In this document: positions 1 to 8,283 of the stretch, one piece after another
Position numbering within the stretch: position 1 is the first letter of the stretch
Layout of the letters: every line of letters starts with the position of its first letter
NCBI RefSeq assembly: GCF_036518555.1
Contig: NZ_DATDMY010000215.1
Coordinates: forward strand, 1-16,334
Length of the DNA: 16,334 nt
DNA from: Dokdonella_A sp036518555
Lineage (GTDB): Bacteria; Pseudomonadota; Gammaproteobacteria; Xanthomonadales; Rhodanobacteraceae
Reading direction: 5' to 3'
The notes under the pieces: generated by a model
Database searches by the model: none
Seen by the model: the letters and a program-made list of their open reading frames with translations, nothing else
Told to the model about the DNA's origin: nothing
Program-made: the position numbers and the translations under genes

Positions 1-125
1 CGCGCGCGCCGCAATCCCGGCTCCCGAATGCCCGGCTCCAACGTCCCTCGCCAGAGCCGATTTCGGCGTAGAGTGCGCACCTGCACGCGCCGGACTGCCG
101 TCGCGGCGGCTACGGGGGACGAACG
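1..125. other. Upstream region of the first gene
   Basis: No gene is seen here. A 9-base direct repeat, CCCGGCTCC, occurs at 16-24 and 31-39. A weak TAGAGT (-10-like) lies at 69-74 without a convincing -35 partner. The region ends in the GGGGG stretch (114-118) that serves as ribosome binding site for the gene starting at 126. Confidence 0.4.
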
Positions 126-3100
126 ATGAAGCGTCTGTTGCTTGCGCTGTGCGCCGTCTTCGGCGTGGCGGCCGCGGTCCATGGCGTCGCATCCGACGAC
201 GTGCGCGCAGCGCCCGCGTCGGCATGGTCGGTCTGGGGCGGCGAAGTCGGCGTGCGCTGGAATCGCGATCTCGCGCACGCGATCGGCCTGCGCATCGCGC
301 CCGCGACGGCGCGTCTCGCCGATGCGCCCGACCATGCGTTCGAGCGATTCGAAGTGCGCCGCAGCGGCGCGCTGGAATTCCGCATGGACGGCCACGTGTT
401 CCGTGGCTTCGCGGGCGGCTCGCTGCAGGCGCGCGGCGGCTACGTGCTCGAGTTCGACCGCGGTCGGATCGACCTCACCGATTTCCGCCTCGTGCCGCGC
501 AAGGACGATCCTTACCTGCTCGACCTCGTTTCCGCGGACGGCAAGGCGTGGTTCTACGCCGATCGGCTCATGTACGAGCAGACGGGCGCGGACGGGATCC
601 TTGCCGTCCGCACGCTCGATCTGCGCATGACGGCCGCACTCGCCGAACGCCTCGGGCAGCCGATGGTCGCGAACTGGACGATCGCGGACATGGAGCTCGA
701 AAGCGAAGTGCTCGTGCGAGGCGCGTCGCCGGACGCGCCATCGAGTTGCAACGTCAACACGGGCGCCGGCTGCAATTTCGCCGGCAGCGCGGCTCCGGGC
801 GGAGGCACGTACCAGGCCGACCTTTTCATGAAGTCGTTCTCGCTGCAGTTCAAGCGGTGCTCGGGCTGCAGCGGACCTTCCGGCAGCGGAACGGTCGTCT
901 TCGCTCCGTCGTCGACGCTCAAGAACAACGTCAACGCGGGCTCGATCCAGACCACGATCGCGGGCCAGGGTGCGCTCGGCAGCAGCAGCGCGCTGTGGGC
1001 GGCCGACATTCCCTGGTACTCGAAATTCAGTGGCCTGTTCGCGCCGTACGGCAACGACCAGCATCCGTACCTGATCTGGAACATGTACCGCTTGAATGCG
1101 GACGGCAGCATCGAGCAGATCGGTCGTTCCGGCGTCAAGCATGCGTTCCTCACCACCAACGTCGGCTGCGCCGATGGCCGCCCTCAGGGACACGTGATCG
1201 GCGCCGCCTGCGAGGACACCTACAGCGACAGCAACAACGACAGCACCACCGCGCTCGGGCCACGATCGGAAATCATCCCGGCGACGAACCAGTGGGGGCG
1301 CTGCGGTTCGATCTACGACGCCAATTGCGACGGCGCCAACGACAATCCTTCCTACGGCAGTTACGAGCATCGGCTCACCGTCGGCGAATCGCAGATCAGC
1401 CTGGGCGCGAATCCCGGCGCCACGTTCCTGTTCGAGTCGTGGTACCTCGCGCGCGAGGACATCAACATCTACAACTCGATGGGCACGGTCGCCACGACGC
1501 AGAACTGGAACGGCAGCGTCTGGGGCATCAGTGCGTCGACGTACAAGCTCGATTCCGCGATCGACCGCTGGGTGAGCCCGACCGCGCCGCCACCCAACGC
1601 GAAGAACAGCGAGCTCGCGGTCGGCGAAGGCCACGCGCGCCTCGCGGTCAAGGTCACCGACAACGGCGACGGCACCTGGCGCTACGACTATGCGGTCATG
1701 AACTTCGATTTCGCGCGCGCGACGACGCAGGGCGCCGAGCCGAACCTGCGCGTCCTGTCGAACAAGGGCTTCGACCGCTTCAGCGTGCCGATCGCCACCG
1801 GCGCGGTCGTGAGCGCCACGCGCTTCCGCGACGGTGACCTCGTCGCCGCGAACGACTGGACCGTCGACACGTCGGGCGGCCGTGCTACGTGGACCGCACC
1901 CGCGGCAGGACCCACGCTCGACTGGGGCACGCTGTACGCGTTCTCGCTCACGGTGAATGCGCCACCGGTCGCGCTCGACGGCAGCCTGCGCGTCGCGCAA
2001 TCGGGCAGCCCCGCGAGCTACGATCTGGCGACGCTCGCACCGGGCACGGCCGCGCCGGCGCCCACCGCGACGGTGGCGCCGACGGATCTCGCGTTCGATC
2101 TCGTGCAGGGCGCGAGCGACACGCAGTCGTTCACGCTCGGCAACACGGGCGCCGCCGGCAGCACCCTGCATTTCACGGTCGATACCGCGCCGTCGTCGTG
2201 CGCGAGCCCGGCGGCGGTCGCATGGCTCGCTGCGTCGCCCGTTTCGGGCTCGATCGCGCAGGCTGCCCCCGCGCAGGCGATCGGCGCGACCGCGAACGCG
2301 GCCAGTCTCGCTCCGGGCAGCTACGCGGCGAAGGTCTGCGTGCGCAGCGACGACCCTGCCCACGCCGTGATCGAGGTTGCGGTCGCGTTGGCGGTGAGCG
2401 CGCCGCCACCGTCGGCCTCGGTCGCACCGACGAGCGTCTCGCTCGACCTCGTGCAGGGCGCGAGCGGCAGTACGTCCTTCGCGCTCGGCAACAGCGGCGC
2501 CGTCGGCAGCGTGCTGCATTACACGATCGACACCGCGCCGTCGTCGTGCGCGAGTCCGGGCGCGGTCGCCTGGCTCGGCGCGTCGCCGGCATCGGGTTCG
2601 GTCGCGCAAGGCGCGCCGTCGCAATCGATCGCCGTGAACGCCGATGCGGCGGGTCTCGTTCCGGGCGGCTACTCCGCGAAGCTCTGCGTCCACAGCGACG
2701 ACCCCGTCAACGCGGTGATCGAAGTGTCGGTCGCGCTGTCGGTCGCGGCGCCGCAGCCGACCGCGACGGTCGCACCGGGCACGCTCGCGTTGACGCTCGT
2801 GCAGGGCACGAGCGGGTCGCTCGCCTTCACGATCGGCAACACGGGCCAGGCCGGCAGCGTGCTCCACTTCACCCTCGACACCGCGCCGACATCGTGCGGC
2901 ACCCCCGCGGCGGTCGCGTGGCTGTCGCTCGCACCGGCGTCCGGTGCGGTCGCGCAGGGCGCGTCCGCGGCGAGCATCGAGGCCGCGTTCGACGCGGGCG
3001 GGCTTGCGCCCGGAACGTACACGGCATCGGCGTGCGTGCACACCGACGACCCGGCGCACGCGACGGTCGCGATCGGCGTGACGCTCGACGTGACGGCGCC

Positions 3101-3482
3101 GGTACCGACCGCCGCGGTCGCCCCGACGAGCCTCGAATTCCACCTCGCGCAAGGCGCGGCCGCGAACTCGGATCTGGCGCTATCGAACACCGGCGATGGC
3201 GGCAGCGTCCTGCATTACACCATCGACGAGGCGCCGACCTCGTGCGCGAGCGCGGGCGCGGTGTCGTGGTTGTCCGCGACGCCCGCATCGGGATCGGTCG
3301 ACGCGGCGGGCGTGCCGGCGACCGTGACCGTGCACGCCGACGCCACCGCCCTCGATGCCGGTGCGTACACGGCGACGATCTGCGTGCGCAGCGACGATCC
3401 CGCGCACGCGACGATCGAAGTCGCGATATCGCTCGTCGTCAGCGACGTGATCTTCGCGAACGGATTCGACGCCTCGCCGTGA
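126..3482 (+). CDS. Secreted modular protein with four Ig/BACON-like repeats and C-terminal IFxNGFD motif
   Basis: The 1118-residue product starts with a signal peptide (MKRLLLALC..., predicted cleavage near residue 22), so it should leave the cytoplasm. The ATG follows GGGGG by seven bases. Residues about 25-200 are a beta-rich region of unknown function. Residues about 205-630 are Cys/Gly/Asn-rich. They contain HPYLIWNMYRL, IEQIGRSGVKHAF and a LGPRSEI segment, a pattern I recall from uncharacterised exported bacterial proteins (NMYRL.dG..EQIG.S..KH.F...LGPRSE). Residues 646-1105 are four tandem beta-sandwich repeats with an exact 116-residue period. Each holds one Cys in a (S/T)SC segment and one in an (A/L/I/V)CV(R/H) segment, which suggests a disulfide, and ends near S/T-DDP-A/V-H/N. 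The unit resembles BACON/ASH-type Ig-like domains. The last residues are VIFANGFDASP. No catalytic motif is recognised, so a surface or extracellular binding role is only inference. The gene is convergent with the acylase gene. Confidence 0.93.
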   Translation: MKRLLLALCAVFGVAAAVHGVASDDVRAAPASAWSVWGGEVGVRWNRDLAHAIGLRIAPATARLADAPDHAFERFEVRRSGALEFRMDGHVFRGFAGGSLQARGGYVLEFDRGRIDLTDFRLVPRKDDPYLLDLVSADGKAWFYADRLMYEQTGADGILAVRTLDLRMTAALAERLGQPMVANWTIADMELESEVLVRGASPDAPSSCNVNTGAGCNFAGSAAPGGGTYQADLFMKSFSLQFKRCSGCSGPSGSGTVVFAPSSTLKNNVNAGSIQTTIAGQGALGSSSALWAADIPWYSKFSGLFAPYGNDQHPYLIWNMYRLNADGSIEQIGRSGVKHAFLTTNVGCADGRPQGHVIGAACEDTYSDSNNDSTTALGPRSEIIPATNQWGRCGSIYDANCDGANDNPSYGSYEHRLTVGESQISLGANPGATFLFESWYLAREDINIYNSMGTVATTQNWNGSVWGISASTYKLDSAIDRWVSPTAPPPNAKNSELAVGEGHARLAVKVTDNGDGTWRYDYAVMNFDFARATTQGAEPNLRVLSNKGFDRFSVPIATGAVVSATRFRDGDLVAANDWTVDTSGGRATWTAPAAGPTLDWGTLYAFSLTVNAPPVALDGSLRVAQSGSPASYDLATLAPGTAAPAPTATVAPTDLAFDLVQGASDTQSFTLGNTGAAGSTLHFTVDTAPSSCASPAAVAWLAASPVSGSIAQAAPAQAIGATANAASLAPGSYAAKVCVRSDDPAHAVIEVAVALAVSAPPPSASVAPTSVSLDLVQGASGSTSFALGNSGAVGSVLHYTIDTAPSSCASPGAVAWLGASPASGSVAQGAPSQSIAVNADAAGLVPGGYSAKLCVHSDDPVNAVIEVSVALSVAAPQPTATVAPGTLALTLVQGTSGSLAFTIGNTGQAGSVLHFTLDTAPTSCGTPAAVAWLSLAPASGAVAQGASAASIEAAFDAGGLAPGTYTASACVHTDDPAHATVAIGVTLDVTAPVPTAAVAPTSLEFHLAQGAAANSDLALSNTGDGGSVLHYTIDEAPTSCASAGAVSWLSATPASGSVDAAGVPATVTVHADATALDAGAYTATICVRSDDPAHATIEVAISLVVSDVIFANGFDASP
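2061..3452 (+). repeat. Four tandem 348-bp coding repeats (Ig/BACON-like)
   Basis: Equivalent proline codons of the repeat start lie at 2061, 2409, 2757 and 3105, an exact 348-bp (116-codon) spacing with no length drift. Each unit runs from a P-(T/S)-A-(T/S/A)-V-AP strand through LVQG/LAQG, NTG or NSG, LH(F/Y)T(I/V/L)D, the first Cys, W-L, a P.SG.V turn, (P/A)G.Y, the second Cys and the DDPAH-like end. The units differ in sequence but not in length, consistent with repeated duplication followed by divergence. Confidence 0.9.
3447..3470 (+). other. C-terminal VIFANGFD motif (copy 1)
   Basis: The motif VIFANGFD lies three residues before the stop of the first gene, directly after the last Ig-like repeat. 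It matches motifs in three other secreted proteins of this window (6995-7018, 11307-11330, 15881-15904). Confidence 0.8.
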
Positions 3483-3489
3483 TCGGATC

Positions 3490-3520
3490 GCGGGCGAACG
3501 CGAACGTCGCGTTCGCCCGC
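3490..3520. terminator. Perfect 13-bp hairpin between convergent genes
   Basis: Bases 3490-3502 pair without mismatch with 3508-3520 around a five-base AACGT loop. The hairpin occupies most of the 45-bp gap between the stops of the secreted-protein gene and the acylase gene. There is no T-tract on either side, so it is not a classical intrinsic terminator. It may act as a bidirectional terminator or as a 3' mRNA-stabilising stem. Confidence 0.6.
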
Positions 3521-3527
3521 ACGTCGC

Positions 3528-5918
3528 TCAGGGCGCGGGGCCGAACTCGAGCACGTGCTGCGCGGGGCCGGGCAGGAACGGCGTCGGCGTGCCGCGCACC
3601 CAATCCTCGTGGCCGGCGCCGTAATACGGCGACAGCGGATGGCCGCTCTGGCCGCCCGGCATCATGAAGTAGCCATGCGCCTCGTCGCCTGGCGCGACCG
3701 CGAAGCGCTCGGACGCGCCGAACGAGGGGCTCTGCACGCGCGGCATGTTGCTGTCGCCGGCCAGCGGCTCGTACGGCATGTCGAGCCAGCGCGCGGCGAA
3801 CGCAGGCAAGCCGCGCGACAGCGGATGCGCGATGCGCGCGGTGTTGTGTTCGCCCCAGCGCCGCGCCGCGATTCCGCCGGGTTGCTCGTCGAGGCTCGCA
3901 CCCGAGCGATCGAGCGCCGCGATCATGAGCGCGTCCCAATCCGCCACGCCGGGCGGCAACAGGTGGGGCGGACGCTGCGTGAGCAATTTCCACACCGCCT
4001 GCTCGGATTGCGGCATCTTCGGCAGATTGAAATCGGGGAACTGCTTGCGCACCGCGGCCGCGAAACCGTCCATCACGCTGTCGACGACCTCGCCGCGCCA
4101 GCTGCGCACGAGCCGGTAGGCGACCGAATCGGTCGACGCACGTCCGTGCCAGTCGGCGAGGATCGCCTTCATCGCCTCGTGCAGCGGCGACGCCGGAGCC
4201 CGGTTGAGCTCGAACTCGAGCAGGTCCTTCCAGTGCTCGAGGAACAGCGCGCGATCGTCGAGCTGGATCTCGAGCAGGTCGGCGGGAGCGAAATGCTCCC
4301 GTGCGCGCAGCGCGTCGCGGATCTGCATCGCGCGCGCGCCGAGGTCATAGCCGCCGTCGCCGAGCAGGGCGAGCGCCGCATCCTCGACCGGGCGCTGGTT
4401 CGCGCTCCAGAGCCGCTGCCACGGCGGGTTCGCGACCAGCGGATGCAGCTCGTCGGCAAGCCAGCCGTCCCAACCCGTGCCCGCGTGCGACCAGTCCGAC
4501 GGCAGGCCAGGATCGTAGCCGCCGACGCGCTTGGGAACGCGTCCCGCGATCGTCCACGCGATGCTGCCCGCCGAGTCGCCGACGATGAGATTCTGCGGCG
4601 GTATGCCGCTCGCTTGCGCGAACGCGACCGCCTCGTCGACCGTGCGCGCGGTTTCGAGCCGGACCAGGTCGACGTCGATGCCGCCCGGCTGTTGCGCAAC
4701 CCACGCCAGCGCGAGCGCGACGCCATCGGCGTCCTGCGCGATGATCGGTCCCCAGCGCGTCTCCTCGACCTCGATCGTATCGTCGTCGGCGCCGTGCACG
4801 CGGATGCGCTCGGCGTGTTTCTCGATCGTCGCCCAGCCCTCCGGCACGCGATAGCGGGTCGGGTCGTGCGGATCGCGCTGCACGCGCACCCAGTCGGTCG
4901 AGTCGACGTAACTGTTGGTGAAGCCCCAGGCGACATGGCGATTGCTGCCGGCGACGACCGCGGGCGCACCGGGGAGCCCCGCGCCGGTGACGTCGATCCG
5001 GGTGCCCGGGCTTCGCGGATCGGGGTAGACGATGCGCGTGCGAAACCACAGGTTCGGCACGCGCAGGTCGAGGTGCATGTCGTTCGCGACGAGCGCGGCG
5101 CCGCCCGCGAGCGCTCCGCCGACGGCGAAGGCGTTGCTGCCGGGTACGCGCGGATCGGTGACGCCGCGGCTGCCGCGCAGGAGGGCCGGATCGAGCGTGC
5201 GCAGGTCGAGCGCGTCGGCGGCCGGAGGATCGGGCCAGCTCAACGCAGCGCCCGCGATCGGCGCGTCCCAGCCGCCGCCGCCCGCGGTCAGGAACGCGTA
5301 GGCGGACGCGGGCAGCGCCGCATGCATGCGTGCGAATGCGAGCTCGCGCTTGCCTTCGGCGTCGTTGAGCGTGAACGCCATCGCTGCGATCACGAGCAGC
5401 GTGTCCTCGCTGCGCCACGGTGCCGGTTGGTTGAACGTCGCCAGGTACGCGAAGGGGCGAACCGCGAGACCGGCGAGGCCCGCATTGACGCCGTCACGGT
5501 ACGCATCGAGCGCGTCGCGCTGTTGCGGTGCGAGCTGTGCGAGCGCGCGCTCCATGCGCGCGCGCATGCGGTGCGCGCGTGCGGTGCGATCGAGCGGCAG
5601 CGCGGCCTTGCCGAACAGCTCCGCGAGTTCGCCCGCCGCGCGGCGGCGCAGCACGTCCATTTCGAAGAAGCGTTCCTGCGCGTGCACGTAGCCGAGCGCC
5701 CAGCTCGCGTCGCGCCGACTGGCGGCTTCGACCGTGACCGTGCCGAGTGCATCGCGCTCGACGCGCACCGGTTGCTTCAATGCAGCATCGACGATGCGTC
5801 CTTCGTAGCGAGGCATGCTTCCGCGCAACGCGAGCCAGCCTGCGACAGGCGTTGCGACGATCAAGAGGACGAGGAGCAGGGCGGCACGCGTGAGGAAGCG
5901 TCGGCGACGAGGCGGCAT
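3528..5918 (-). CDS. Penicillin acylase family protein (peptidase family S45, Ntn hydrolase)
   Basis: The 796-residue protein is the usual length for S45 precursors. These cleave themselves into alpha and beta chains and hydrolyse amide bonds, for example of beta-lactams, acyl-homoserine lactones or other N-acyl compounds. A basic start (MPPRRRRF) and a hydrophobic stretch at about 12-31 suggest a signal anchor, placing the enzyme in the periplasm. The predicted self-cleavage site is Gly260/Ser261 in PGSNAFAVGG, making Ser261 the nucleophile. A family-typical ANDMHL segment follows with His282. Asn507 in WSANQRP fits the oxyanion Asn (near beta-chain 241-247 in characterised members). GYFMMPGGQSGHPLSPYY near the C-terminus is also family-typical. 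The start lacks a strong ribosome binding site, but the signal sequence supports it. The substrate cannot be read from sequence. The gene is divergent from the mosaic gene at 6233 and stands alone. Confidence 0.93.
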   Translation of the reverse strand: MPPRRRRFLTRAALLLVLLIVATPVAGWLALRGSMPRYEGRIVDAALKQPVRVERDALGTVTVEAASRRDASWALGYVHAQERFFEMDVLRRRAAGELAELFGKAALPLDRTARAHRMRARMERALAQLAPQQRDALDAYRDGVNAGLAGLAVRPFAYLATFNQPAPWRSEDTLLVIAAMAFTLNDAEGKRELAFARMHAALPASAYAFLTAGGGGWDAPIAGAALSWPDPPAADALDLRTLDPALLRGSRGVTDPRVPGSNAFAVGGALAGGAALVANDMHLDLRVPNLWFRTRIVYPDPRSPGTRIDVTGAGLPGAPAVVAGSNRHVAWGFTNSYVDSTDWVRVQRDPHDPTRYRVPEGWATIEKHAERIRVHGADDDTIEVEETRWGPIIAQDADGVALALAWVAQQPGGIDVDLVRLETARTVDEAVAFAQASGIPPQNLIVGDSAGSIAWTIAGRVPKRVGGYDPGLPSDWSHAGTGWDGWLADELHPLVANPPWQRLWSANQRPVEDAALALLGDGGYDLGARAMQIRDALRAREHFAPADLLEIQLDDRALFLEHWKDLLEFELNRAPASPLHEAMKAILADWHGRASTDSVAYRLVRSWRGEVVDSVMDGFAAAVRKQFPDFNLPKMPQSEQAVWKLLTQRPPHLLPPGVADWDALMIAALDRSGASLDEQPGGIAARRWGEHNTARIAHPLSRGLPAFAARWLDMPYEPLAGDSNMPRVQSPSFGASERFAVAPGDEAHGYFMMPGGQSGHPLSPYYGAGHEDWVRGTPTPFLPGPAQHVLEFGPAP

Positions 5919-6013
5919 CGTGGGGTCCGTAGCAGCGGAGCGCGCATCGTAGACGATCCGGCCCCACGCTTCGGATATTCCTGAGCGCGCGATGAAAGTG
6001 ATTGCAAACGGCG

Positions 6014-6041
6014 TTCAAACGGAGGCGCACGCTGTTACTAT
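6014..6041 (+). promoter_or_regulatory. Candidate sigma70-type promoter for the gene at 6233
   Basis: TTCAAA (6014-6019) and TACTAT (6036-6041) are separated by 16 bases and each match four of six consensus positions. This stretch is AT-richer than its surroundings. Transcription would start near 6048. Confidence 0.35.
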
Positions 6042-6220
6042 CGGGCGGTTGCCCTCTCGGGTGACGCGAATGGCGGGAGTGATGTGGGCATCCTGCCGCG
6101 AGGTCGGCGCCGCTGCGCGAGCGTCGATCCGAAATCCGTCCGCGATGGCGCTGATCACGGTCGCGCGGATGCTGGTAGCGACTGCGGACGGCCTCTGGCA
6201 GAGGCGTTCGTCTACAACTT

Positions 6221-6226
6221 AGGGAG
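6221..6226 (+). promoter_or_regulatory. Ribosome binding site supporting a GTG start
   Basis: AGGGAG lies six bases before GTG at 6233. No in-frame ATG nearby would keep the basic N-region of the signal peptide (MKNVSNKRSS...), so GTG is the preferred start. Confidence 0.7.
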
Positions 6227-6232
6227 TGGATA

Positions 6233-7903
6233 GTGAAGAACGTTTCAAACAAGAGGTCAAGCAACATCCGTGTCGCCACGCGTGCCGTTCTGGGCGTGTG
6301 CATCGCAGCCGCGTGCGGCAGTGCCGTCGCCGCCAGCGCGCCGCATTTCTCGCCCAATGTGGCGATGCCGCATGCGTCTTCGGCGCGCGGGCCGCTGCTG
6401 CACCAGCGCGGGCCGAACGGTACGCCGGCGTGTGGTTCCATCACGATCACCCAGTCGAGCACGCAGACGATCACGCCGAGCAATTCGGTTGCGTGCAACA
6501 ACGGCACGTCGCACACCGACAACTCGTACTTCCGTGCGTTCGACCTCGCGTCGCTCGGCGCACCGAATGGCCTCGACGTCTGCGAGGTGCAGTTCGGTGT
6601 CGAGCAGGCGACGGGCGCGAGCGGCACGCAGCCGGTCACCGTGAACCTGTACACGAGCGATCCGCTGTTCCCGAACGGATTCCCGGGCTCGTTGACGGCG
6701 ATCGGCACCGCGACGGCGGACGTGCCGAATGCGGCCAGCGGCACGATCTATTCGGTTCCGGTCACCGGCAGTGCACCGGCGGGTTCGCAGCTCGTCGTCG
6801 AGGTCTTTACCCCTGACGGTTCCGCAGCGCCGAACCTGTTCTTCATCGGCTCCAACACGGATGCCGAGAGCGGACCGAGCTATCTCGCTGCCGCCGACTG
6901 CGGCCTCTCCGCGCCGGCGGATACCGCGTCCATCGGCTTCCCGACCATGCACATCGTGCTCAACGCGATCGGCAATGCCCCGGGTGGCGACGACGTCATC
7001 TTCGCCGACGGTTTCGATGGCGTGCCGACGGTGGCGCCGACGCTGGCCAAGGCGTTCGCGCCCACGAGTGTCGCGGTCGACACGAACAGCGTGCTCACGC
7101 TCACGCTCGACAACAGCGGCAACGCCGGTCCTGCGACGCTGACCTCGGATCTCGTCGACACGTTCCCGGCCGGACTCGTCGTCGCGACGCCGTCCGACGC
7201 GGCGACCACGTGCACGGGCACGGCCTCGGCGACGGACGGCGGCAGCACGCTCACGCTCGCATCCGGTGCGCAGATTCCGGCCGGCGGCACCTGCACGGTC
7301 ACGGTGTCGGTGACCTCGTCGACCGCAGGCACGTACACCAACACGATCGCTGCCGGCGGCCTGCAGACCGACCTCGGCAACAGCGCCGCGGACGCGACGG
7401 CCGACCTCAACGTCACGGGTGGCGGTGGTACCCACCACGCGGCGATGTACACGGATCGCACCGAGTTCCTCACGCACGTTTCGGCCGGCTACTACGAGAA
7501 CGGCTTCGACGACGCGGTGCCGGGCCCGATCGCTTCGCTGAGCTACACGAACGGTCCCTGGGCTTACACGGTCGCGGCCAGCTCGGACCAGCTCTACAAC
7601 GACACGGGTCTCGTCTCGACGAATCTCGCGGGCGACTCGATCGTCGTGACGTTCACGAGTGGCGCGGTCACGGCGGTCGGCGGCAACTTCTGGGCGACCG
7701 ACATCAACGTGCAGCCGACCGGCACCGATGTGACGATCACGCTCAGCGATGCGACGACCGAGACGTTCACCTCGACCGGCCCGACCGACTACCGTGGCTT
7801 CACGACGGTGGCGCCGATCACGAGCATCACGATCGACGCTCCGGACACGGGTGGCACCTTCTGGCCGACGATGGACAACCTGCTCGTGGGCGAAGGCGAC
7901 TGA
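6233..7903 (+). CDS. Secreted mosaic protein: N-terminal beta module, IFADGFD, DUF7933-like domain, C-terminal YTDRTEF module
   Basis: The 556-residue product starts at GTG behind AGGGAG. The signal peptide has a basic start, the hydrophobic stretch VLGVCIAAACGSAVAA, and predicted cleavage near residues 33-35. Module A (about 67-246) carries VTVNLYTSD, a conserved AADCG near its end and IGFPTMH. The motif VIFADGFD (255-262) follows, then a DUF11/DUF7933-like domain (about 269-396, APTLAKAFAPTSV start, LVDTFPAGL). The last domain (406-556) begins YTDRTEFLTHV and resembles the beta-sandwich C-terminal domains common in exported choice-of-anchor-type proteins. All three modules recur in the gene at 8430, in different order, and the last is about 83% identical. 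The gene has its own leader and a strong terminator. No enzyme motif is seen. A cell-surface or extracellular structural or binding role is inferred from architecture only. Confidence 0.92.
   Translation: MKNVSNKRSSNIRVATRAVLGVCIAAACGSAVAASAPHFSPNVAMPHASSARGPLLHQRGPNGTPACGSITITQSSTQTITPSNSVACNNGTSHTDNSYFRAFDLASLGAPNGLDVCEVQFGVEQATGASGTQPVTVNLYTSDPLFPNGFPGSLTAIGTATADVPNAASGTIYSVPVTGSAPAGSQLVVEVFTPDGSAAPNLFFIGSNTDAESGPSYLAAADCGLSAPADTASIGFPTMHIVLNAIGNAPGGDDVIFADGFDGVPTVAPTLAKAFAPTSVAVDTNSVLTLTLDNSGNAGPATLTSDLVDTFPAGLVVATPSDAATTCTGTASATDGGSTLTLASGAQIPAGGTCTVTVSVTSSTAGTYTNTIAAGGLQTDLGNSAADATADLNVTGGGGTHHAAMYTDRTEFLTHVSAGYYENGFDDAVPGPIASLSYTNGPWAYTVAASSDQLYNDTGLVSTNLAGDSIVVTFTSGAVTAVGGNFWATDINVQPTGTDVTITLSDATTETFTSTGPTDYRGFTTVAPITSITIDAPDTGGTFWPTMDNLLVGEGD
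6995..7018 (+). other. Internal VIFADGFD motif (copy 2)
   Basis: The motif occupies residues 255-262 of the mosaic protein, right after module A. The protein continues for nearly 300 more residues. Up to this point it has the same layout (signal peptide, beta domain, motif) as the proteins that end at the motif. Confidence 0.8.
7448..7900 (+). repeat. Long direct repeat, copy 1 (C-terminal module)
   Basis: This 453-bp segment (151 codons) encodes the C-terminal module and pairs with 11355-11807, of identical length. By hand count 125 of 151 residues are identical with no gaps. A 53-bp stretch (7676-7728) is base-for-base identical to 11583-11635. The two copies are directly oriented about 3.9 kb apart. 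Confidence 0.9.
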
Positions 7904-7924
7904 CCTTTCCGGCATGGATGGACG

Positions 7925-7956
7925 AAAAAGGGCCCCTTTTCGGGGCCCTTTTTTTT
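7925..7956 (+). terminator. Intrinsic terminator after the first mosaic gene
   Basis: AAAAAGGGCCCC (7925-7936) pairs perfectly with GGGGCCCTTTTT (7942-7953) around a five-base loop. It is followed by a run of eight T (7949-7956, partly within the stem), 21 bases after the stop codon. The A-tract before the stem means it may also work on the opposite strand. Confidence 0.93.
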
Positions 7957-8117
7957 CTTCGCGAACGGGTGCGCGCGTTTCGATCCGGTGCTGTCGCCCC
8001 GTCGCGGGGACGATGCGCGGCAAAGGCATCGCGCGAGCGCGCCGCTCGATGCGGGGATTGCTGCAGTGCGTCGTCACGGCGACGCCCGCGCCTCGCGTGT
8101 CGGATGAACGAGGGGAG

Positions 8118-8147
8118 TTGTTCCCATGCGGGCGACAGGCATATAGT
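8118..8147 (+). promoter_or_regulatory. Candidate promoter for the second mosaic gene
   Basis: TATAGT (8142-8147) matches five of six -10 consensus bases. TTGTTC (8118-8123), with an 18-base spacer, matches the first three bases of the -35. Transcription from here would give a leader of about 275 bases before the ATG at 8430. Confidence 0.3.
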
Positions 8148-8283
8148 CCGTCGGCCCATCTCCGCCAGGGCGACGTCGGCGGATCCGGGCAATCCAGGGA
8201 CAGGTTCGTTGGCGGTTGCCGGCGGTACCACATGCCACCGGCATCGGATCGGATTTTGTTGCGCCTTGACTGGGGTCTTGCGC

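Larger units (their letters stand above)
5919..6232. other. Divergent intergenic region (acylase gene / mosaic gene)
   Basis: This 314-bp region holds the upstream sequences of both flanking genes. A candidate promoter for the rightward gene lies at 6014-6041, implying a leader of roughly 185 bases. A perfect 6-bp hairpin (GCCTCT, loop GGC, AGAGGC) lies at 6191-6205, 15 bases before the AGGGAG of the ribosome binding site. A 76-codon open frame at 5992-6222 shows no ribosome binding site or recognisable features and I do not call it a gene. No clear promoter is seen for the leftward acylase gene. Confidence 0.45.

Noticed and set aside
3555..5984. Rightward open frame of about 800 codons opposite the acylase gene
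   Set aside because: Arg/Ala-rich shadow sequence without domains. The opposite strand encodes a complete S45 acylase with catalytic residues.
5992..6222. 76-codon open frame in the divergent intergenic region
   Set aside because: It has no ribosome binding site, no recognisable features, and overlaps the only promoter candidate for the gene at 6233.
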